Origin: Lantana camara
Taxonomy: Eukaryota; Streptophyta; Magnoliopsida; Lamiales; Verbenaceae
DNA: 64,000 nucleotides
Reading direction: 5' to 3'
Assembly: GCA_037501455.1 (NCBI GenBank)
Contig: CM074858.1
Coordinates: forward strand, 16,294,501-16,358,500
The notes under the pieces were generated by a model. That model had not been told where the DNA came from. It searched no databases and worked only from the letters and a program-made list of their open reading frames with translations. The translations under genes and the position numbers were made by a program. Shown one piece after another: positions 1-8,687 of this stretch (position 1 is the first letter of the stretch; the number at the start of each line of letters is the position of its first letter).

Positions 1-1115
1 CGGTCGGTTTTACCAAATTCTGCACACCCCTAGTCCTTACTGATTCAATAATAAACAGAATATTTGCACAAGTTAGAGATTTGGTACAATATTTATTAGT
101 TAGACATATAAAAAGTAACATTACAGTCTCTAAGAACCTTTCTAATTAAATGTAGCAAACCACAACCACAGCGATAATTTGTGTAAAATACCCTAATAAA
201 TACGATAAGAACTTGAATACAAAATTTACAATGCAAATTGAAATATTTATGTTCAATTTTAAACTCACACAAGGCGGGAAAAATGTAAAATCGGGATCCA
301 TTTATAATTTTGGGATATATATTTTTTTCGATAAAAATTTTGGGACTATAACTAAAAAAATATTGCAATTTACATATTTTGGTCACCGGGAAATCGGGAT
401 CCAAGTGCTAAAAAATACCTTATGTGAAATACGTGCTTATTAAAACAGTCATACGTTTCACAAATGCTTGATGTATACCTGACCACATTGGCCCCCAGTA
501 AAAAAAGAGACATGTAGAATGCCATGTAATTTTGAACTCTTCAAACATTTGTGACACGTATGATGTTTTTAGTAAGAAAGGTTTTTTCGATGTCTAAAAT
601 TGATTTCGGTAACCAAAATTTGTAAACTGCAACATTTTTCGGTTATAATTCTAAAATTTTCATAGGAGAAAAAATATGTTCCAAAATTAGAAGTGGAGTG
701 TAGTTGATATCCCAATTTTGTAATTCTCCCCACAATGGGTATATTGTAACCATAATAATGCTCTAAATTTCCCCAACTCTTTTTTTAAACACACTTTAAA
801 TGGTTAGAGATATTCAAGCTCGAATTATTATTTTGAGAAAAGAATTTTTTAATTATTTGGATCAATCCCTATTAGCTAAATTTTCGATACTTAATAGTTT
901 TTTTGATCTCTCAAAGTTTCTTCTCATCCAATTGAATAAGGGCCTATTCTCCCAATGTATCTCTCAGAATTTTTCTCCATCCAATTGAGTAAGGGATTAA
1001 TCTTTCGAGGTATTAAATACGTTTTTTATGGGGATCTCTCCCAACGTAAAAGTTTGAATCCGAAACCTTATTTAAAAGAATTTAAGTCCTTATCTACTTC
1101 AGTCAATTCTAACTA
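1..1115. other. AT-rich non-coding DNA
   Basis: No domain, TSD-bounded element or convincing exon was seen. The only local structure is a short imperfect repetition of a CCAATTGARTAAGGG phrase around 930-1000. The short open frames here have no recognisable content and are treated as chance. Confidence 0.6.
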
Positions 1116-1124
1116 GCTAGTACT

Positions 1125-1242
1125 TAATGAATAATGATAATAGACGTTGGTTCAAGTGATTAATGAATTCATTTTTCAGATGAAATTTTGGGTTCGAATC
1201 CCTTTGAATATGCGTGTATTTAAAATAAAAATAAAAAATCTT
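1125..1242 (+). mobile_element. Short tRNA-derived SINE
   Basis: A 118-bp body carries an A-box-like TTGGTTCAAGTG (1147-1158) and a B-box GGTTCGAATCC (1191-1201), the two internal RNA polymerase III promoter parts of tRNA-derived SINEs. It ends in an A-rich tail (about 1221-1238). Nine-base direct repeats GCTAGTACT at 1116-1124 and 1243-1251 flank it as a TSD. No tRNA cloverleaf can be formed, so it is not a tRNA gene. The SINE family was not identified. Confidence 0.75.
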
Positions 1243-1513
1243 GCTAGTACTAGTTGATTATTAACTAATCATGATTCGCAATCTTGAAAATCTTTTGGAA
1301 TTAATAAAACGATGAAAGAATTGAAGTACAAACAATCCAGAAGTCTGTGTGTGAATGCCAACTATATACGAACGGACATCAATCCCAAAACAACAGTCAT
1401 TTATTGCCAAAGGACAATTATGAAATCATAGATAATCTATGACCAAATATTTATAGTGAATTCAATCTCTGACGAAATATTTACTATTTATTATTGGAAA
1501 AATAGCCTTCGAT

Positions 1514-1703
1514 TAGGGATGCAAACGAGACGAGCCAGCTCACGAGCTTAGCGAGCTGGCTCGTCAAAAGCTCACGCTTGGATTCGGTATCAACGAGCCG
1601 AGCCGAGCCATGGCTCGGCTTGAGGAGCCTGCGAGCCAAGCCCGAGCCATCTGGTATGTAGTTCGTAGCTCGCGAGCCGGCTCGCAAGCTAAGCTATAAT
1701 TTA

Positions 1704-1737
<34 letters not shown>

Positions 1738-2874
1738 TATACACACACGTTATATACTAATATATTAATATTACTTTCACAAGTGGCTGTCCAAAAACTA
1801 ATATATTACTTTCAATATATATATATACGTATATATTGTATACAATTTTATATGTTTTACATATTTATGTTACATACACGGCATATTAGAGAAATGAGAA
1901 ACCCTAAATCAATTCTTCACCAATTATCCCTCCCACTCTCAGCCGCCCAACCAGATCCATCAACACCATAACCTCGCTAATTCAGCACAGAATCACAGAT
2001 CCACCACCTCGCCACCTCCAGCCATCCCCTCTCACACCGTCTTCCACAACCCAAGCGCCGCGACCTCACGCCGTCTACCACCACCCCACCGCCACAACTT
2101 CCTCAGCGCCACCCCCCTCCGTTAGCACGCTCCAGGCCGCTGCCGCCACGGCTTCACCTACATCACCGCTCACCATTTCTTGCACCTTTGAAGGACTTCA
2201 CCGCTTCGCCGGACTTGGAAATTGCAAAACCAGAACTCAAAAGATGAAGAGTTTGGTTCAAAACTTTTAATTTTATTTTTCCCCAAATTTTTGGTTCGTT
2301 TATCATCTCTTTTTCTAGATTTGTGGTTCTCTTTTGAAACTATATGAAGATTAGATTCAAATTTGGGGTTTTTTGCTTTGGCTATAGATAAAAATAGATA
2401 TAGATTTTTGGTTCCCTTTTGAATGTATATAAAAAAATTTCAGATTTGGGGTTAATTGAGAAAAATATCCAGATCTAGGGTTCGTTTGCCATCTCTTTTG
2501 AATCATATATTTCTTCAACTTTTTGGTTCGTTTGCCATCTCTTTTCTACTGCTTTGGCTATACATACGAAAATAAATCTAAATTTTTGTTCTTTGTTGGA
2601 TGTATATAAAGAAAAGACTCAGAATTGGGTTAAAAGAAGGAAAGAATCCAGATTTGGGGACAAAAGAAGGGTGTTTTTAGGGTTTTCTTTACGGCTCGTG
2701 GCTCGGCTCGGCTCGGCCTGGCCGAACCCCACTGCGAACCAAGCCCGAACCCTCTCCATCCCGGCTCGCCGGCTTGCGAGCCAAGCCCGAGCCAATTCTT
2801 CTAAGGGCGAGCCCGAGCCCGAGCCCGAACCAACAAAAAATGCTAAAGCTCGGCTCGGCTCGTTTGCATCCCTA
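1514..2874. mobile_element. Non-autonomous hAT element
   Basis: The ends are inverted repeats: TAGGGATGCAAACGAG on the left and its complement on the right, continuing into GAGCC/GGCTCG-rich subterminal repeats. The flanks are CCTTCGAT (1506-1513) and CCTTCGGT (2875-2882), an 8-bp TSD with one mismatch, the hAT size. No transposase is encoded. The inside holds an A-tract plus (AT)n run (about 1699-1742), a C/T-rich stretch (1890-2220) and a degenerate tandem duplication (about 2291-2477 against 2523-2660). The subterminal GAGCC arrays are probably the transposase binding sites. Mobilisation would need a transposase supplied from elsewhere. Confidence 0.88.
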
Positions 2875-2923
2875 CCTTCGGTGATGCCTTGTTGCGAAAC
2901 TTTTTAAAAAGCGACTAAATTAA

Positions 2924-3287
2924 CGGATAATTCCTCAAAAATCCCCAAGTGTAAACTGAATTTTCTTTTCACTCCCCAATTTTAAAAAAGTTCCCGTTCA
3001 CTCCCCAATTGAAAAACAAAATTCTTTTTCACTCCCCAAGGTTGTATAATAATTCAGGAATTGCGTATAAAAATCTCAAAATATCGTATATACGATATTT
3101 TGAGATTTTTATACGCAATTCCCTAAAAAATGTACGCAATTCCTAAAGACAATTTACGAACATATACTGTTTGTGGGGAACTAAAAGGAATTTTGTTTTT
3201 CAATTGGGGATTGAATGAGAACTTTTTCAAAATTGGGGACCTGAAAGGAATTTTTTCAACTTTTTGGTACTATTCAAAGATTTTCCC
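2924..3287. mobile_element. Mutator-type foldback MITE
   Basis: The whole element is a long inverted repeat. Left-arm phrases such as ACTCCCCAATT and TTCTTTTTCACTCCCC have diverged complements on the right (AATTGGGGA, TGGGGAACTAAAAGGAATTTTG). The centre, 3057-3122, is a perfect 66-bp palindrome. Nine-base repeats CTAAATTAA at 2915-2923 and 3288-3296 flank it, and 9 bp is the Mutator-superfamily TSD length. No coding sequence is present. The superfamily call rests on TSD size and long terminal inverted repeats. Confidence 0.75.
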
Positions 3288-3551
3288 CTAAATTAATAAT
3301 AATATGAATTTTTTTTTACGAGATGTCACAATATAATGGACTTATTGAGACATTTTTAACAAAGCGTCTCCATAGAATATCTATTATGACACTTAAAAAA
3401 AAAATATCACAATATATTATTATAAAATTATCTATTTATTTATTAACTACACTAATTATTTGGCGCTACCCCCCAAAGAAAACGAGGGAAACATTTTGGC
3501 CCACAAAATCCACCAAATTGAAGTGGAAAAGTAATAATTTCACATCTGAAT

Positions 3552-4032
3552 TGTGGAGCCCGAGGTGGCGAGCCACCACATCCCCTGCACTTAGATCCGG
3601 ACCCACATATGAAATAAAAATTCATACATGAACCCAAAACTAATCGAACGACGACCTACGCGCACGCTAAGCCAGGCGGAGCTAAAATGTAACCAAGAGA
3701 GCGCAAAAACTAACAAATAGAGCGGAAGCATGCGTACAAGAATTCAAAACATCAATCAACAAGTGACGGGTTCAACTATCCCTAAAAGCCTGTCCCGAAA
3801 TTCATACATATATATCAAAATACATACAACAATACATAATCCGATCAACCTATACAAGTCTTATATATAAATACAACCATATGCAAATGGGATGCAACTC
3901 GATCTAGACGTCTAGAGAAACCCGACCGACTCACTTCTCCGCCTAACTCGAACCAACACCTGCAAACTAAAAGTTGAAAGGAGAGGGTCAGTCCACCGAC
4001 TGAGTGAGGGGCTACCCATACACCACACACGC

Positions 4033-4074
<42 letters not shown>

Positions 4075-4254
4075 TGAGCACAACACGTTCAAATCATAAT
4101 GTTCATTAACCCGGGGATAGTTTTTGCACACCAAAATATTTGGTCGTGATACATACATATAGGGTTCACTTAGCAAAACAAAGTAAAACGTAACGTAACT
4201 TAAGCAAATCATATCGTACATTTCATATCATAACATATCGTTTCATAACTTATC
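3552..4254 (-). mobile_element. Inverted 3' fragment of a gypsy LTR
   Basis: This is the reverse complement of the last ~700 bp of an LTR related to B and G. It has the terminal gene-proximal block (AGCCACCACATCCCC), the AGGCGGAG motif and the conserved block GTCAGTCCACCGACTGAGTGAGGGG at about 3988-4012. It starts with TGTGGAGCC, the inverted LTR end, and stops abruptly where LTR B begins at 4255. No TSD was found. A (TA)n run fills 4036-4072. Confidence 0.75.
4036..4072. repeat. (AT)n microsatellite
   Basis: An uninterrupted 37-bp AT dinucleotide run lies inside the inverted LTR fragment. Confidence 0.95.
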
Positions 4255-4467
4255 TGTGACGCCCCGTCCCTTCGGCAATCTAGGTATGGCGTCACGAGAG
4301 AGTTTAATTCTGTATATTTGTGAATTATGTAACGTCGTATGCCTTACATGTCAACGTGTATTTAATTTTAAATTATGTGCGCTTTAGAATTTAATTAATG
4401 TGTTTGGACTCAATTGTCCAAAATTTGGAAGATAATTAGGGTGTTTTGGGGCCTTTCGTGGCTATCT
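4255..4467 (+). mobile_element. LTR B, first part
   Basis: This is the first 213 bp of a gypsy LTR beginning TGTGACGCCCCG. It is interrupted at 4467/11182 by element A. Its first ~45 bp can fold on itself through GTGACGCC and GGCGTCAC. It continues at 11182 after one copy of the TATCT duplication made by A. Confidence 0.88.
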
Positions 4468-6953
4468 TGTAACGCCCCAAATTTTATTAATCATAATTTT
4501 CGGTTATTATAGTAAATTTTGAAATTTATTTTATAATGAAAAATATTTATTGCATGAAATAATTGCCGAGAACATTTCAAATTACCAAATTGTCCCCAGT
4601 AAAATATTTTCCAAAACTCTAGGGACTTAATTGCATGGACTTTTAGGACCGAATTGATCATATTTTAAAACTAAGTATACTCAATTGCGTACTTTTATAA
4701 GCTAGAGGATTAAGTGGCAAATTAGTATATTTCACAATTTTCAAAAATGGATGAATCATGTATTAACCTTTCCATGAGCTTCCATGAGCTCATTTCATCC
4801 AACAATTGCCAAAATATATCCATCTCTCTCTCGGTATTTCAAGAAGAGGAGGAGGAAGTGATTTTCTCATCAATCATCAAGATTTCAAGAAAGCTTGCAA
4901 GAAATTTAGGAGAGATCATCATCATCATCTACTTTCTCCATTTCTTTCATTTTCAAGGTTGGTTTGCATGGAATTGATGATTTTGATCATAATTGAATAG
5001 GTTAGGGTTTGAGTGATATATGCTATATGATTGAAATAGAATTGGAAGCATGATTAAATGATCATATCATGAATTATAACATGGTTTATTCATGAAATAA
5101 TTGGATATTTGGCAAGAATGTTCAAGAGTTGATCATGAGTTTGAAGCATGAATATGTGATGATAGTTCATGGTTTTAAGTGTCCAAGGTTATATTATTAC
5201 TTCATGAATGTGTATGCATCATATTTCCACAAATTATAGTATTTGGGGATCAAAATTGGGTGTTTGTGGTTTTGTTGCTTTCTTCCCGAGAGCTTCCCCT
5301 GTTTCTGCCTCTGTTTTTCAATTACAGAGACTGGGAACGACCGTTCCCATCCTTAAGGCTTTGCGGGAACGACCGTTCCCATTCCTTTTCAAAATTAGGC
5401 GGCCGACTACGGGAACGGCCGTTCCCATTTTGGCCTTGGAGCCGGAAGGGCCGTTCCCATGAGGCGCGTTTTTAAAAGGGGGAAAACGCGGGCACGTTTT
5501 GGGGAACTCTTGGGAACGACCGTTCCCATTTTACAAAGGGAACGGGAACGGTCGTTCCCACCTGTGATGCAGAACAAAATATTCTGCACAAAATTACGAA
5601 ATTAACCCCTCGACCCGACGACTTCTTTGACCCCGAATTGCTATAATATGTGTTAATATGATGTGAAACGAAAAGTTATTATACCACATTGCATTTTCAT
5701 GCTCGTCTCGATATATTTTGGCCGTTCGTCACATTTTGGTCATTTTAGGGCATGTCTCATGTACACACGTCGTGTTTGCACAGGTCACGAGGTCGTGAAC
5801 GAGGGACAAGCTCCCTAGAACGTATCCTTGTTGCATTTCACAAGAAAGGTGAGGTTTAGTGAATAATAGTATAACACCCTCAAACCGTATGTGAACTTTC
5901 AAAGCCAAAATCGTGTTTACTTATTTTCTTAAACTCTTTCTAAACGGTTAAAACAGTTTTAAGCAAATCGGACTCATGCAAAGCAATGCATGTGGTTCGA
6001 TTAATAGCACGATCATGCAAAGCAATGCATGTATTGAGCTATATTGATTGTTTAGTGGCGAGTAGCATGATAGCACATTGGGCCCGAGGGTACGTGTACG
6101 AGTCAACCGGGAAAGCATCGGGCTGACGGGTAGCTCTATACACACCCCTCAACACTGGGATGACCCCTGAATCCACCAGGAGGTTGGTGGAGGAAGGAAT
6201 CCCGCACGTGGGAGTCATGTTCCTGACGTGCGTAGACTGGATGGATAGGGCTTTGCAAACCCACCATCACCCGGAGTGAAGGAGTTCATGAATTGACTAC
6301 GTGTACACCTTAACTGAATTGCTTGATCACATGATATCATAACTAGCTGGTAATGATTCACTATTGGAGTAAGGTTGGAGAAGCCCTCACTCGCCAGGGT
6401 CACGTATCAATGAAACGACTTTTAATTAATGAACTTGATAGTTGTAATCTCGGGCGATGAACGTTATACTTTGAACTTCTTTTATTTTATAGTTAAACAT
6501 TACCCGGGATCACAACGTGCATGTTATTTGTGTTACACATTTATTTACTGCTTCACTCAGTCTTCCATGGACTGACACCCCACCTTTCAGGTACTTGATA
6601 GCGGTCGTGTGCTAGGCGGGAGTCGAGTCAGGTTGCATTCCGCTGAGTCTAGCATTTCATCTTGTGTATAGAACTTTTGGTATCATGTTCAGAACATTAC
6701 TAGCATATGATGGATATGTATATTTTGCAAGAGATGATAATGTATTGATAGATACATGTTACTCTTACTGATGAATGATTCGGTGCTTCCGCTACCTTTT
6801 ATTGCATGTATAGTTTAGTTCCCGCCTAGCTTGTTGGTATTGCATTGTCACCCGTTCGCTATAGCTTTGATTTATGTATGGATTACCCATTTCATACGTG
6901 GATTGAGGCTATAGTGCGGGGGTGTGGCACCTCCACGTGTAAGGGGTGCTACA
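4468..6953 (+). repeat. 5' LTR of element A
   Basis: The 2486-bp LTR runs from TGTAACGCCCC to GGGTGCTACA. In order it holds a leader with an ATC microsatellite, a possible splice donor (4957/4958), a palindrome cluster (5332-5560), a second GC-rich inverted repeat (CGCGTTTT/AAAACGCG near 5465-5490), the conserved CACTCAGTC...GACTGACA block (6554-6577) and a GC-rich end. No clear TATA box was placed. The U3/R/U5 limits cannot be set without transcripts. Confidence 0.94.
5332..5560. promoter_or_regulatory. Palindrome cluster in LTR A
   Basis: Six copies of a 16-bp GC-rich inverted repeat lie within 229 bp: GGGAACGACCGTTCCC at 5333-5348, 5365-5380 and 5512-5527; GGGAACGGCCGTTCCC (perfect) at 5411-5426; an imperfect copy at 5443-5458; GGGAACGGTCGTTCCC at 5544-5559. 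Most are followed by CAT or CA. The identical cluster in the 3' LTR is 9555-9783. No known protein site of this exact form is recognised. The chance frames across it, which read as repeats of Pro/Arg/Phe, are not genes. Confidence 0.9.
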
Positions 6954-6960
6954 TCTAAGG

Positions 6961-6973
6961 TGGTATCAGAGCC
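6961..6973 (+). promoter_or_regulatory. Primer binding site (tRNA-iMet), element A
   Basis: TGGTATCAGAGCC lies seven bases after the 5' LTR. It is complementary to the 3' end of plant initiator tRNA-Met, the usual primer for minus-strand DNA synthesis in plant LTR elements. Confidence 0.93.
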
Positions 6974-7210
6974 CGGTTGCAAAACCGAGGTTCTCGAGTC
7001 GTGTCAAGTGAGTCTAGGTCGAACGGCATAGGATTACTTGTTACGTGAGAAGTTGGTATTTAATTGAAATTACGTGAATTGCTTGAATTCTTGAATTATT
7101 TGAATTTCTGAGATTCTTTGAAATGTGTGCTGCATTAACTTTATGAAATTATTTGCACACATTTTGCATCTATTAACCAAACCATGCATGTATAGTGATC
7201 TCATTTCAGG

Positions 7211-8326
7211 ATGGATCATGATAGACATCATCGTGACCGGTCCCCGAGACATAGACATCATCATCATCGCCGCCACCATCGCCACGAGGAGTCATCCCCT
7301 TCCCCACCTCTTCAAGCCCAGCCTCAGGATTTTATGAACGCTGTGGTAGGATTAATCGATCAAAGGATACAGGAAAGGGTTCCTCCCGTACCACCTGCAC
7401 AGATAGCACCCCCGGGTAACCCTATTTCTGCTATACTTCGAGAATTCCAAAACCAACAACCCCCAAAGTTCTACAAGGGTGATGACATTCAGGCTGAAAT
7501 GTGGCTCAAAGAGATTGATAGGATTTGGCAACTCATTCCTTGTGACTCCCAGGAAAAAGCCCGCTGCACTCTTACATTGATTCAGGGCGAAGCTTACTCC
7601 TGGTGGGAAAGTATTCAGATTGTATTGGAAGCTGCCGGAGAAACTATCAATTGGGAGGTATTTGTTAGGGAATTCAGAAACAAATTTATTCCTCCAGCTT
7701 CACGTACTCGGAGGTTGAGGGAATTTACTGAATTAAAGCAAGAAGGAAGATCTGTGGGCGAGTATATAGCGGAATACGAACGCTTATCTCGCTATGCACC
7801 CAACATAGCGAGCGACGATTTCCACAAAGCGGTGCAATTTGTGCAAGGACTCAGGCCGGAAATACAAGATGCTTTGAAAGCCGCTAATACAAGTACTTGG
7901 GCCAAAGCTACAGCAAAGGCGTTGAAGGTTGAGGATTCGGACAATGCAAGAAGGCCTGTTCCTCCTCTCGAACAGGACTTAGTTTCAGGATCGGGACCGG
8001 ATTCTAATACCATGAAAAGGTCCGTTAGTGATTCGGTTTTACCACCTCCGGAAAAATCCAAAAAGAAGAAGTCCCAGAATAATAAATCAGTTTCAGGAGG
8101 TACTTCTTCTATGACTTCGCCATCACAGTCAGGAAAGATTCTTTGTACATATTGTGGGCGCGATAATCATACCTACGAGACTTGTCGAGAACGGTTGAAT
8201 CTATGTATGAGATGTGGGGGCAAAGACCATCAAGCAAATATGTGTCCAAGGCGAAGAGAAAGAACAAGAATAGCCCGAGGTATCAACTACATTCATAGCC
8301 ACTTCAACGGTGAACGGTATCATTAA
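7211..8326 (+). CDS. gag: Retrotransposon Gag protein, intact
   Basis: This 371-residue Gag is the nucleocapsid/capsid protein that would assemble a virus-like particle in the cytoplasm. A His/Arg-rich N-terminus (residues 4-32) is followed by a retrotransposon gag core (about 85-220, with PPKFYKGDD, YSWWESI and FVREFRNKFIP). A Lys/Ser-rich linker precedes two CCHC zinc knuckles at about 312-325 (CTYCGRDNHTYETC) and 332-345 (CMRCGGKDHQANMC), then a basic tail. The frame is unbroken and ends before any protease. The start is chosen because the ATG directly follows TTTCAGG, an acceptor-like site also found before gag in elements B and D. It is the only intact element protein in this window. Confidence 0.93.
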   Translation: MDHDRHHRDRSPRHRHHHHRRHHRHEESSPSPPLQAQPQDFMNAVVGLIDQRIQERVPPVPPAQIAPPGNPISAILREFQNQQPPKFYKGDDIQAEMWLKEIDRIWQLIPCDSQEKARCTLTLIQGEAYSWWESIQIVLEAAGETINWEVFVREFRNKFIPPASRTRRLREFTELKQEGRSVGEYIAEYERLSRYAPNIASDDFHKAVQFVQGLRPEIQDALKAANTSTWAKATAKALKVEDSDNARRPVPPLEQDLVSGSGPDSNTMKRSVSDSVLPPPEKSKKKKSQNNKSVSGGTSSMTSPSQSGKILCTYCGRDNHTYETCRERLNLCMRCGGKDHQANMCPRRRERTRIARGINYIHSHFNGERYH

Positions 8327-8484
8327 ACATGCATATCACGAGCATCATGAATTTTATTATTACTGAAAATTATTGCTCGCAACAATGTGCATCAGTATGA
8401 AATATAAATAGATGTGATTGGCGTGACAACTTGCTTAATTTATGATACATGTTGCCAGCATTGTTTTGGATTCCCTTGGATATC
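8327..8484 (+). other. gag 3' untranslated region, first part
   Basis: This is AT-rich sequence with no open frame and no pol remnant. It leads into the hairpin array. Confidence 0.6.
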
Positions 8485-8619
8485 TTAGAGAGACGGGGTT
8501 CTCTCCTAACTTGCTCGAGAGGCGGGGCACTCTCATCTTCACCGAGAAACGGGGTTTTCTCACTTCTTGTTGAAAGACGGGGATCTTTCATTCCTTGTTT
8601 AAGGGACGGGGTTCTCTTA
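8485..8619 (+). repeat. Five-hairpin array with constant CGGGGN loop
   Basis: Five tandem units at 27-29-bp spacing each form a short stem closing a conserved loop. Stems: 8488-8493 with 8500-8505 (GAGAGA/TCTCTC, loop CGGGGT, extended by TTA/TAA); 8517-8521 with 8530-8534 (GAGAG/CTCTC, loop GCGGGGCA); 8544-8549 with 8556-8561 (GAGAAA/TTTCTC, loop CGGGGT); 8571-8577 with 8584-8590 (TGAAAGA/TCTTTCA, loop CGGGGA); 8600-8606 with 8613-8619 (TAAGGGA/TTCTCTTA, one G-U pair, loop CGGGGT). Stem bases change in pairs while the loop stays fixed, as expected of RNA structure. No known motif family is recognised. Confidence 0.88.
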
Positions 8620-8650
8620 TAATTCGTGCATGATTTGAAAACTTGAAAGT

Positions 8651-8669
8651 GGACCTGGGGACCAGGTCC
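8651..8669 (+). promoter_or_regulatory. Hairpin next to the polypurine tract, element A
   Basis: GGACCTGG and CCAGGTCC form a perfect 8-bp stem with loop GGA, ending four bases before the purine run. The same hairpin precedes the polypurine tract in element D (49830-49849) and, with compensatory changes, in G (27730-27748). Confidence 0.85.
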
Positions 8670-8673
8670 TTTT

Positions 8674-8687
8674 AAGGGGGGAAGAAT
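8674..8687 (+). promoter_or_regulatory. Polypurine tract, element A
   Basis: AAGGGGGGAAGAAT abuts the 3' LTR start TGTAAC. It is the expected plus-strand DNA primer. Confidence 0.9.

Noticed and set aside
1147..1201. Possible tRNA gene from A-box and B-box
   Set aside because: No cloverleaf can be formed. The A-rich tail and flanking TSD show a SINE.
5179..5475. Open frames over the LTR A palindrome cluster (with twins at 9402-9698 and similar frames at 40107-40508)
   Set aside because: They arise from the repeated GGGAACG...CGTTCCC units read in several frames on both strands. There is no protein family and no codon pattern, so they are not genes.
8485..8619. CRISPR-like look of the 28-bp tandem units
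   Set aside because: There are no unique spacers, the repeat is not constant outside the loop, and this is plant nuclear DNA inside a retrotransposon.
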